DNA of 51,747 nt from Parabacteroides sp. AM08-6. GTDB lineage: Bacteria > Bacteroidota > Bacteroidia > Bacteroidales > Tannerellaceae. Shown here one piece after another: positions 35,901 to 43,011 of this stretch. The stretch is taken from assembly GCF_003473295.1 (NCBI RefSeq), contig NZ_QRMP01000029.1:1-51747 (forward strand), given 5' to 3'. Numbering within the stretch: the first letter of the stretch is position 1; each line of letters begins with the position of its first letter. A program made the position numbers and the translations under genes. The notes below the pieces were generated by a model. It was not told where the DNA came from. It saw only the letters and a program-made list of their open reading frames with translations, and made no database searches.

Positions 35901-36500
35901 TCCAGTCTCTATCGGCAGTGTCGCGTTGGCAATGGCACCTTCAGCCTCAACCTTCTTAATCTTAATGTCTACTGGATCAGTTTGTGTACACAAAAACAAT
36001 CCCGTAGATTTACCATCTTTGTAAGAATAAGATTGAAGATTAATACCATCAGCTTCTACCATCAATTTGCCATCTTCAAACGCCACCTGTGAAGCTAGAA
36101 AAGCAAAAGAACTTACTCCACCAGCTTTCACATAAGCCGGTTTGGAATAATAAAAAGTTTTGTTTGCAGGCGATTCATTCGATAAACTTAATGTTTTGCC
36201 AGCCTTGTTGACAAACTTCAAAATAGCAGTTTTTGCCCCGGTTGACTCATCTGTCGATTCTTTAGCTTCCAAACGCCAAAGAGAGGCATTGTAATCAACC
36301 AAAGATGCAGTTTTCACATCCGGAGCCTCAATCAAAGCCAAACTATCTTTGGCAGTGCCTTCTTCAATAACTAAAACTTTATCACCCACTTTCAACTGAT
36401 AATAAACCGATGTCTCGGTTACCACCTTGTTTGCCATGGCTGAAAAGCTACTACCCACCAGCAGGACGCTGGCTAAAAGTGTAGAAAACTTCTTGTTCAT
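32922..36500 (-). CDS. large secreted DUF6383 surface protein, possible S-layer type
   Basis: A 1192-residue exported protein with a clear signal peptide (residues 1-23, cleavage after SAMA). The mature N-terminus (VYYQLKVGDKVLVIEEGTAKDSLALI) and several later parts repeat the same fold-like pattern (lectin-like or beta-sandwich units), with an Ala-rich helical part near residues 270-480. The last 75 residues (EGKVTISGAAGKKVVISNMLGQ onward) match the DUF6383 C-terminal domain, which resembles the C-terminal sorting domain of type IX secretion. Many D[S/T][ALIVMT] triplets (DSLALI, DTLGST, DTTWRG, DTAEYI, DTIQLV) fit the Bacteroides O-glycosylation site. Its expression probably depends on the invertible promoter at 36578-36787. 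Parabacteroides S-layer proteins are of similar size, but identity as one is unproven. Confidence 0.85.
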   Translation of the reverse strand: MNKKFSTLLASVLLVGSSFSAMANKVVTETSVYYQLKVGDKVLVIEEGTAKDSLALIEAPDVKTASLVDYNASLWRLEAKESTDESTGAKTAILKFVNKAGKTLSLSNESPANKTFYYSKPAYVKAGGVSSFAFLASQVAFEDGKLMVEADGINLQSYSYKDGKSTGLFLCTQTDPVDIKIKKVEAEGAIANATLPIETGFEEVKIVLTKAVDGLALGIDDLNKVDDDVEAFQLKFTPDTLGSTIGNPFTDNKLVAVKLASMYSAAVYDTEDYDDALAAAKEATTEANTAIDAAWTAFKAEVDEAIKWGKANEFNGKLFEKAGNATAITAALKALGTAGGSDNGALNKLTATVSTAGAAFKNAIDSLKEVGTSASAKLDETSTDYKNFKTALNGADTTWRGLKDSLSVSYSAIEKAVTKFVANPNQTSTSAVPDFTTDPADAVRLAALKSAGAVYVQYATTEAGALNTLATTASTLKVTTASKDIVDSGADAEGYYALAIKDSLIEGKQAFLYVDTAEYIAKNEKYFGFKADTLKRLDPTKTLEEGGAIADGMSINLFAFQLVANPQKVGADEILINTWVSNADGSNVEEASVVLRTLANNHREVSVAAESDALYAELLKNTVITFNQVVRETAQLEKGTAYYVKSMSKKDEAKPYIVMTSTSDCEDIMSANVYVNVPSTQWFVSEADDEASEYTIVNRDFENPLIEAQKFYVIDAEEGIYEADGDTIQLVEVEGTPDGYKNLTKEAIDHQTYKLTATNFANPTTTFYLTMKADSSVVMTDDAEKALVFKLKDMVAQELADNSLTANAYNGEVYFGNDTLFFTLEEPSLQIMLTKDAEKAISSEAAKAGLVFRRTSDKAGQYELLLMGAEDFRCGALKVGVDQNGNAVVVTPFDITNWAFDLAAATTETYLNVTDAPKNVTISLMGDDASMITAVKPFAAIKRTGLELKAAATDNDFVLGLDTAYVDRKDNFRYAYYITKAVDTEKVGSFDRKAYMVSYADSVKNASKDKEIYSQDGLTRVGFVYAKRVDNASGDSLAIERIPTKADTLDVAKENGITDATWAFAIDKDNEGYYRIEVAPAGDVKKDKNYLSYLNGILVLGNRAQAQLFAINDTKLAPTDNDNVSVSEVSVIASEGKVTISGAAGKKVVISNMLGQVKANAILASDNETIAVPAGVVVVAVEGEEAVKAIVE

Positions 36501-36577
36501 ACTTTAAACATTTAAAATTAATAATACTATAAATATTGAAATATCTTTCTTATGTACGCGTACGTTAAATACTGTAT

Positions 36578-36787
36578 AATGACGAAAATAAACGTACGTT
36601 TAATTTCGCCATTTTTTCGGGCTGTTTTGGGGGTTTGTATACGAAAGGAGCATTTTCGTACAAAATATGCTATCTGATTGATAAGAAAGGATATAGAAAA
36701 GGTAAAAATCTTTTGGAAAAGAATTGCAGGTTCAAAACTTATGCGTATTTTTGTGACGAGAAAAAACGTACGTTTATTTTAGTCATT
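36578..36787. mobile_element. invertible promoter segment (210 bp)
   Basis: Left arm 36578-36611 and the reverse complement of right arm 36754-36787 agree at 29 of 34 bases, including 17 in a row centred on the palindrome AAACGTACGTTT. The 142 bases between the arms contain a promoter pointing rightward. The layout (ACGT-rich inverted repeats around a promoter, in front of a surface protein) is that of phase-variable promoters switched by serine or tyrosine site-specific recombinases, as for Mpi-controlled capsule promoters in B. fragilis and S-layer promoters in P. distasonis. No recombinase gene is in this window. Confidence 0.82.
36723..36753 (+). promoter_or_regulatory. promoter inside the invertible segment, pointing away from the gene
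   Basis: -33 ATTG (36723-36726) and -7 TATTTTTG (36746-36753) are 19 bases apart, immediately inside the right arm. In this orientation it reads toward 37000, away from the gene starting at 36500. After inversion the -7 box would sit at 36612-36619 on the minus strand and start transcription near 36605, about 105 bases before the ATG. No other -7 match faces the gene in the stretch 36501-36780. Confidence 0.75.
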
Positions 36788-37015
36788 TCACATTTCTTTC
36801 CTATCTCATTTATATACAATAGTTTACATATATAAAACAACCCGTTTTTTACCCTAAAAAATGCCCTTTTTCGTCTTTCCGACATTTTGATATTAAGTGC
36901 CTTATTCATAGTAGATTACAGGACTGTTCCGAAGTAATACAAGAAGCATATTTTGACCGATTTTCAACGGTTCTACCCAAATGCCCCTTTTTCCGTATTA
37001 AAAAAACACAAAAAA
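36788..37015. other. gene-free stretch beyond the invertible segment
   Basis: AT-rich, no credible gene. A degenerate direct repeat is present: ACCCTAAAAAATGCCCTTTT near 36851 and ACCCAAATGCCCCTTTTTCC near 36975. Transcripts from the rightward promoter would cross this stretch before meeting the hairpin at 37016. Confidence 0.4.
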
Positions 37016-37039
37016 AGGATGTCCCAATCGAGACATCCT
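37016..37039 (-). terminator. terminator of the GH95 gene
   Basis: An eight-base stem (AGGATGTC/GACATCCT) with an eight-base loop; on the minus strand it is followed by a long T-run. It may also stop transcripts from the invertible promoter coming from the other side. Confidence 0.9.
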
Positions 37040-37066
37040 CCTCTATTTTTGTATGTTGCTTCTTTT

Positions 37067-39502
37067 TTAAAATTGCAAAACTAACAAATCACCTTCCTTC
37101 ATATCTACTGTCAACATGCTATCCACAACAGGCAAGGAGATGGACTTATTATTCAGTTTGAGCCTTAAATCGGCTGAATTTGCAGGAAGCTTGATATGAA
37201 AAGTTCCGGGAACAAGTGCCTTCAGACTGCTACCGGTCAGCCTGCCTTCGGACCATTTGGCGGAAACTTCGCCACCACCACGCACTTTCAACCCTTTATA
37301 ACTGCCGTTTTTCCAAGCAGAAGGCAATGCCGGTAAAAATTCCACAAAGCCATCCTGACTCTGAATCAACATCTCTGCAATACCAGCCGTTCCACCAAAG
37401 TTCCCGTCAATCTGGAAAGGCGGATGCGCGCAAAACAGGTTGGGATAAGTGCCGCCACCATTCGTCATATTCGTAGAACGGTCCACACAAGGACGCAACA
37501 AATCGCCCAACAACTTATAAGCATGGTCGCCATCACGCAAACGGGCCCAGAAGTTTATCTTCCAAGCCATCGACCAGCCTGTACTCATATCACCGCGGGC
37601 TTCGAGCGACCGACGGGCGGCTGCAGCCAATTCCGGCGTCTGAGCCATCGAGATTTCATTGCCCGGATAAAGCCCGTAAAGATGAGAAACATGGCGATGG
37701 TGAGGTTCGACTTCCTCATAGGGTTCGAGCCATTCCAGGATACGACCGTCGGCACCGATAGTAGTCGGCATCAGGCCGGCACGTTTCGCAGCCAGCTCTT
37801 GGGCAAACTCGGAGTCTACACCTAAAATACCGGCAGCCTCGATGGTATTCGTGAAAAGCTCGCGCAATATCTGGTTATCCATGGTCGAACCGGCACAAAT
37901 ACTGACCACCTTCCCATTCGGCAACTTATACGCGTTTTCCGGTGAAGTGGTAGGAGCTGTCACCCAATATCCGTTACGCGGGTCCTTCACCAACATATCC
38001 ACAAAGAAAAGGGAAGCCCCTTTCAGAACCGGATAAACCTCCTTCAGATATTCTTTATCCAACGTGTACAGATAATGCATATACAAATGTTCGCACATCC
38101 AGGCTGCGGAAGTATTGGTTGCACCCCACGAAGGATGCTCGCCGGGAGCCGTAAACTCCCAGACATTCCCCAGGATATGCATCACCCATCCGCGCGCATT
38201 ATAAAACGCTTTCGCCGTACGTTCGCCACTTGCCACCTGCTGTTTCGTCCATTCCACCAGAGGAAGGTGCAGTTCCGACAAGTTGCCGACTTCGGCAGGC
38301 CAAAGGTTCATTTGCAAGTTTATATTCAGATGATAATCGCCATTCCAGGGAGTATTGATAGTATTACACCAAAGCCCCTGCAAATTGGGAGGCAGCAGGC
38401 CGACACGCGTTGAAGAAATCAGCAGATAGCGGCCGAACTGGAAATACAAGGCAGCCAGTCCCGGGTCGTTCTTATCCTGATGGAAAGCTTCCAAACGCTG
38501 GTCGATAGGAAGTTTATCGCGGTCGGACCGTCCCAAATCCAGTTCCACCCGGCCAAACAGGGAGCGGTAGGCGGCAATATGTTCCTTCTTCAAGGTGGCA
38601 TAATCTTTTTTCTCTGCTTTAGCCAGCAGACGGGTAATATGTCCGTCCAAATCCTTATCAAAATAATCGGTCGCCATACTCACCAGCAAAACAGCTTCGG
38701 AAGCATTGTGTACAGACAAAGAACCGGCTGCAGGCACAACCGAGCCTCCTTTGGGAAGCAACACACGGACACGGGCGGCAAAACGAGTTCCTTTCAATGT
38801 GGCGGTATCGACTCCGTCGGGAAGCTGGCCCTGCATAATCAAGTCCGTACCGTCCACCGTCACGTCCGCATGCTCCGGACGGTTCATCCCGATAGAGAAA
38901 TTCAACGCTTTGTCCACATCCGCCGTCAGATGGACAACCCCTATATCATCGGAAAAAGAAGCAAAGGACTCGCGTCCGAAAGCCGTCTTGCCTTTACGGA
39001 AGAATGTAGAGGCAATCGCCTCGTCCAAGTTGAGCGAACGAGTATAGGAACCGACTGTATCAGCTGCCGCGGGATAATCGTATTGAAGTTCGAGATTACC
39101 CAACAACTGGTAACTGCCATAAGGGACATTCGCCCCCTGTCCTTGTCCGCTTCCGGCCCCCTTACAAACGAAAGTGCGGTACATCAAGTCCTGCGCTTCA
39201 TCGTTCTTCCCTTCGAAAAGTAATTTACGGATAGCCGGCAAGGCATAAAGCGCCTGCGGATTGTCTGTGTCCTGCTTACTGCCGGACCACATGGAGATTT
39301 CGTTCAGCAGGATTGTTTCCTTCTCCACGCCTCCATCCGGCATAAGCCCCAAACGCCCATTCCCCAGCGGGAAAGTCTCTTCCCAAATACGAGCCGGAGC
39401 ATCAAAATGATACGAAAGAGCTTTTCCGGACTCCACACCCGGCATGTCGCAAGCTGCCAATGGAAAAAGGCAGCACAGAAGTATTGCTGATTTCAGTTTC
39501 AT
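37067..39502 (-). CDS. GH95 alpha-L-fucosidase lipoprotein
   Basis: An 811-residue inverting fucosidase of family GH95 (in some members, galactosidase) acting on terminal fucose of host or plant glycans. The signal peptide ends in a lipobox (FPLAAC). Family motifs in order: WEETFPLGNGRLGLMPDGG near the N-terminus, the catalytic Asn pair region WNGDYHLNINLQMNLWPAEV, APTTSPEN, HRHVSHLYGLYPGNEIS, and the late GNFGGTAGIAEML containing the acidic residue. ATG at 39502 was chosen because it begins a proper signal peptide; the frame is open 28 codons further up but that part overlaps the exporter gene's 3' region. It follows the exporter gene by 43 bases. Confidence 0.95.
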   Translation of the reverse strand: MKLKSAILLCCLFPLAACDMPGVESGKALSYHFDAPARIWEETFPLGNGRLGLMPDGGVEKETILLNEISMWSGSKQDTDNPQALYALPAIRKLLFEGKNDEAQDLMYRTFVCKGAGSGQGQGANVPYGSYQLLGNLELQYDYPAAADTVGSYTRSLNLDEAIASTFFRKGKTAFGRESFASFSDDIGVVHLTADVDKALNFSIGMNRPEHADVTVDGTDLIMQGQLPDGVDTATLKGTRFAARVRVLLPKGGSVVPAAGSLSVHNASEAVLLVSMATDYFDKDLDGHITRLLAKAEKKDYATLKKEHIAAYRSLFGRVELDLGRSDRDKLPIDQRLEAFHQDKNDPGLAALYFQFGRYLLISSTRVGLLPPNLQGLWCNTINTPWNGDYHLNINLQMNLWPAEVGNLSELHLPLVEWTKQQVASGERTAKAFYNARGWVMHILGNVWEFTAPGEHPSWGATNTSAAWMCEHLYMHYLYTLDKEYLKEVYPVLKGASLFFVDMLVKDPRNGYWVTAPTTSPENAYKLPNGKVVSICAGSTMDNQILRELFTNTIEAAGILGVDSEFAQELAAKRAGLMPTTIGADGRILEWLEPYEEVEPHHRHVSHLYGLYPGNEISMAQTPELAAAARRSLEARGDMSTGWSMAWKINFWARLRDGDHAYKLLGDLLRPCVDRSTNMTNGGGTYPNLFCAHPPFQIDGNFGGTAGIAEMLIQSQDGFVEFLPALPSAWKNGSYKGLKVRGGGEVSAKWSEGRLTGSSLKALVPGTFHIKLPANSADLRLKLNNKSISLPVVDSMLTVDMKEGDLLVLQF

Positions 39503-39545
39503 GATAGTAGTATGTTTTATATTTTTCTTCATTATATGTATTCTA

Positions 39546-41393
39546 CTAAAAGCTTTGCATGTCGCACAACCGTTTATAATAACCATTCAAGGCAAGCAAC
39601 TCGTCGTGCCGGCCACGTTCTACAATCTCTCCTTCATGCATCACGCAGATTTCATCCGCGTTACGGATAGTCGACAGGCGGTGTGCGATTACGATTGTAG
39701 TACGGTTGCGCATCAAATTTTCCAACGCTTCCTGCACCAGACGTTCCGACTCGGTGTCGAGTGCCGAAGTGGCCTCATCCAATATCAGGATAGAGGGGTT
39801 CTTCAGAATGGCACGAGCAATACTGATACGTTGCCGCTGCCCGCCGGAAAGTTTTCCGCCCCGGTCGCCGATATTCGTATCGTACCCATCTTCGCTCGTC
39901 CGGATAAATTCGTGGGCATTGGCGATACGGGCAGCTTCTTCCACCTGCTCGCTGGTGGCACTGTCCACTCCGAAAGAGATGTTATGAAAGAAGGTATCGT
40001 TGAAAAGAATAGCCTCCTGATTTACATTTCCCATCAGACTCCGCAAATCGTAAAGGGTCGTGTCGCGAATATCCGTACCGTCAATCGTGATACTACCCTT
40101 GTCGACATCATAAAAACGGGGAAGCAGGTCGACCAATGTGCTTTTGCCTGAACCGGACTGCCCGACGAGAGCTATAGTCTTTCCTTTCGGAATAGTCAGG
40201 TTGATGCCTTTCAACACCCATTCGTTCTGGTATTTGAACCAGACATCGTTGTAGCGGATACTATCATGCAAAGCAATCGGCTTCGGATCGTCAGGGTCGT
40301 TGATATCGCTTTCGGCTTTCAGGATTTTGTCTACCCTGTCCATCGATGCCAACCCCTTCTGGATGGCATAAGAAGCTTTACTCAAATCTTTTGCCGGATT
40401 GATGATACTATAAAATATCACCAGATAATAAATAAAGGTAGAAGCATCAATCGGGCTGCTATTACCCAGGATAAGCGTTCCTCCATACCAAAGGACAATT
40501 GCGATTGTCGTCGTTCCCAGAAATTCACTCATCGGGTGTGCCAACTGCTGCCGGCGATAGATACGTTTCGTCAGGTTACGGAAATTTTCATTACTCCTTT
40601 CAAAACGTGTCTGTATCTTCTCCTCTGCGTTGAAGGCTTTGATGATACGCAGCCCGCTGAGCGTCTCTTCAATCTGGCTCATCAGGTATCCCCATTGCTG
40701 CTGTCCTTCCAGCGAACTCCGCTTCAACTTTTTACCAACCTTCCCCATCACATAGCCGGCAACGGGCAGGAGGATGAAAACGAACAGCGTAAGTTGCCAG
40801 CTTATCGCAATCATCCCGATAAGATAAATCATTATCAGGATGGGATTCTTAAACAACATGTCCAGCGAACTCATGATGGAGGATTCGATTTCGTTCACAT
40901 CACCGGATACACGGGCGATAATATCCCCCTTCCTCTCTTCCGAAAAGAAACTGAGGGGCAGTTCCGTTATTTTACGGTTAATCTGGTTCCGGATGTCCCG
41001 CACTACCCCTGTGCGGATAGGTATCATGGTAAAGAATGCCATATACATCGCACCGACTTTCAAGAAGGTGGAAAACACGAGAAACAGGCCGAGGACAATC
41101 AGGGTAAACGAGCCGCCTTTTGTCTCTATCAGGTCGGAGACAAACCAGAAAAAGTTATTCTTTATCAATTCGGGAGTTGCTTTCCAGGCTTCGAAGGAGA
41201 GGGGATTGAACGTCCAGTCTATATAAGTATACGTTTCGTTAGTAATCCTAAACAATATATTCAGGATAGGAATAATCAAGGCGAAAGAAAACAAATTCAG
41301 AATAGCGGACAAGATATTAAAGATTACATTTAATATCATAAACTTCTTATAGGGAGGCACAAAACGCCTGAGTATTCGCAGAAAATCTTTCAT
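39546..41393 (-). CDS. MsbA-like ABC exporter
   Basis: A 615-residue half-transporter with a six-segment membrane domain (about residues 15-330) fused to an ATPase domain. Walker A VGQSGSGKST, signature LSGGQRQRIS, Walker B ILILDEATSALD and switch histidine VIAHRLSTIRNAD are all intact. It most resembles lipid A/drug exporters of the MsbA type; substrate is not fixed by sequence. I chose ATG at 41393, which gives the common start KDFLRILRRFVPPYK, over one 14 codons upstream. It may be co-transcribed with GH95. Confidence 0.9.
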   Translation of the reverse strand: MKDFLRILRRFVPPYKKFMILNVIFNILSAILNLFSFALIIPILNILFRITNETYTYIDWTFNPLSFEAWKATPELIKNNFFWFVSDLIETKGGSFTLIVLGLFLVFSTFLKVGAMYMAFFTMIPIRTGVVRDIRNQINRKITELPLSFFSEERKGDIIARVSGDVNEIESSIMSSLDMLFKNPILIMIYLIGMIAISWQLTLFVFILLPVAGYVMGKVGKKLKRSSLEGQQQWGYLMSQIEETLSGLRIIKAFNAEEKIQTRFERSNENFRNLTKRIYRRQQLAHPMSEFLGTTTIAIVLWYGGTLILGNSSPIDASTFIYYLVIFYSIINPAKDLSKASYAIQKGLASMDRVDKILKAESDINDPDDPKPIALHDSIRYNDVWFKYQNEWVLKGINLTIPKGKTIALVGQSGSGKSTLVDLLPRFYDVDKGSITIDGTDIRDTTLYDLRSLMGNVNQEAILFNDTFFHNISFGVDSATSEQVEEAARIANAHEFIRTSEDGYDTNIGDRGGKLSGGQRQRISIARAILKNPSILILDEATSALDTESERLVQEALENLMRNRTTIVIAHRLSTIRNADEICVMHEGEIVERGRHDELLALNGYYKRLCDMQSF

Positions 41394-41816
41394 ATTTGAA
41401 CGGTAGATTGAATTTTTGGGCTGCAAGTTACTCAATATCCCGCTGATTGAAGGTATCTTGTACGAAATTTGTCACATAAAAACCATCAGACACGGCAAAA
41501 AACAGGTAAGCCGGCATACCTCCCCCCTTCCTGCCGATTGACAAAATGTTCATCATTTTTGTGTTTTGCAATCCGTTTGATATGTTAAAAAGGGTTACAT
41601 GTGCGGGTAATTTATTTTACCCGCCCTACTAATCCAATTTAGTCGCCTTACCGGTGACATTTTGATAATCGGGAAAACTGTATCCCTTCATACCTGTTTT
41701 TATCGTAAAAATTAGTATCTTTGTAATGATTATAGTATGGTTTCTTGCAAAAACCGGAACTAAGGGAAGCCGATTAAGGATTACAGGATTATCAAACTAA
41801 AAGAAAAAGGGGAAGA
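41394..41816 (+). promoter_or_regulatory. intergenic region with the radical SAM gene promoter
   Basis: Between the exporter and radical SAM genes, which diverge. TATCTTTG at 41716-41723 matches the -7 consensus for the plus-strand gene. A perfect eight-base stem with a six-base loop (GCGGGTAA/TTACCCGC, 41603-41624) lies about 90 bases upstream of it; without a T-tail it looks more like an operator than a terminator. No small lipoprotein or peptide gene was found in this gap. Confidence 0.5.
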
Positions 41817-42887
41817 ATGAAGAAACGTCCGGGATTACGTAAACGCCTTGCGCTGGAATTATTCCGGAGCATCCGGAAAAAACGAGCTAAAATTCATGAA
41901 TTGCGCACGCTTTTCTGGGAGTGCACGCTCCGATGCAATCAGGACTGCCGCCACTGTGGGAGCAATTGCCACCAATCGGCCCGACAACCGGATATGCCGG
42001 CCGAAGATTTCCTGAAAGTAATAGATGAGATAACGCCGCATGTGGACCCTCATCAGGTGGTGATAACGTTTACAGGCGGAGAAGTATTACTTCGTGACGA
42101 TATTGAGGAATGTGGCTCAGAACTACGTCGCCGCGGTTTCCCGTGGGGGATTGTCACGAACGGGTTACTGCTCACCCACGAACGGCTGGACTCGCTTTTG
42201 GCCTCCGGAATGCAGTCCGTAACTATCAATCTGGATGGTTTTGAAGAAGCGCACAACTGGTTGCACCGCCATCCGGAAAGTTTCGAACAGGCGGTAAACG
42301 CCATTTGCCTGCTGGCTGAAGAAAAAAAGATTAAATGGGAGGTCGTCACCTGCGTCAACCAACGGAACTTCAAAGACTTGATGCTCTTTAAAGAGTTTCT
42401 GGTAGAAATGGGGGTTAACAACTGGCGGCTTTCCAGTCTCCTCCCGGTTGGAAATGTAGCAAACAATCCGGAACTGCTTTTGGATGACGAACAATTCACT
42501 TGGTTGCTTCGTTTCATCCGCCACTACCGCAGGGAGGGGAAGATACATATCGACTTTGCCTGCGATGGTTTCTTGGGGAACTATGAGGGGGAAGTCCGCG
42601 ACCAGATTTTCCAATGTAGCGCAGGTATCAGTACCGCTTCCATACTGGCGGACGGTTCCATATCCGGCTGTCCGAACACTCAGGCTAAATTCCGCCAGGG
42701 GAATATTTACAAAGATAATTTCATGGATGTCTGGAATAACGGTTTCAAGGAATATCGAAACCGTGAATGGGCGCGTAAAGGTGCATGTTCCGATTGCGAC
42801 ATGTTCCGCTATTGTGAAGGGAACGGGATGCACTTGCACGGTGACGACGGAAAGTTGCCGGCTTGCCATTATAAGCGGATACAATAA
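41817..42887 (+). CDS. radical SAM/SPASM maturase-like protein (TIGR04133 type)
   Basis: A 356-residue radical SAM enzyme. The cluster motif CxxxCxxC is Cys40, Cys44, Cys47 (RCNQDCRHC), followed by FTGGEVLLRDD. A C-terminal SPASM domain binds further clusters through CSAG, CPN and CSDCDMFRYCEGNGMH. The N-terminus (LRKRLALELFRSIRKKRAKIHELRTLFWECT) fits the TIGR04133 family, which in many Bacteroidales pairs with a small lipoprotein gene; that assignment is from memory. Such SPASM proteins usually modify peptides or proteins. No candidate substrate gene lies beside it here. Confidence 0.85.
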   Translation: MKKRPGLRKRLALELFRSIRKKRAKIHELRTLFWECTLRCNQDCRHCGSNCHQSARQPDMPAEDFLKVIDEITPHVDPHQVVITFTGGEVLLRDDIEECGSELRRRGFPWGIVTNGLLLTHERLDSLLASGMQSVTINLDGFEEAHNWLHRHPESFEQAVNAICLLAEEKKIKWEVVTCVNQRNFKDLMLFKEFLVEMGVNNWRLSSLLPVGNVANNPELLLDDEQFTWLLRFIRHYRREGKIHIDFACDGFLGNYEGEVRDQIFQCSAGISTASILADGSISGCPNTQAKFRQGNIYKDNFMDVWNNGFKEYRNREWARKGACSDCDMFRYCEGNGMHLHGDDGKLPACHYKRIQ

Positions 42888-42917
42888 ATACGGGTCATTA
42901 CCCGCTTCCTATCCCCC

Positions 42918-42961
42918 GGCAGCGAAAAAAAACGGCTCGGCAGTCATATTATTTCGCTGCC
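42918..42961 (+). terminator. terminator of the radical SAM gene
   Basis: A ten-base stem (GGCAGCGAAA/TTTCGCTGCC) with a 24-base loop lies 30 bases after the stop codon. Its right arm overlaps the -33 region of the next promoter. Confidence 0.65.
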
Positions 42962-42982
42962 AAGCAAATATTATTATCTTTG
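42952..42982 (+). promoter_or_regulatory. promoter of the GH123-like gene
   Basis: -7 TATCTTTG (42975-42982) with a near -33 box TTTC (42952-42955) 19 bases upstream. The leader is about 25 bases. Confidence 0.6.
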
Positions 42983-43011
42983 CAAAAGTAATTTTAAAGT
43001 TCAAATCATAC

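Noticed and set aside
36635..36835. 66-codon frame on the plus strand across the right inversion arm
   Set aside because: It spans the recombination site, lacks conserved features, and is explained better by the invertible promoter.
40266..41333. Open frame of 355 codons on the plus strand
   Set aside because: Antisense to the ABC exporter with intact motifs; no independent evidence of coding.
42484..43011. Possible 176-codon N-terminal extension of the GH123-like protein
   Set aside because: It overlaps the radical SAM gene in another frame and crosses a terminator and promoter; a proper signal peptide begins at 43012.
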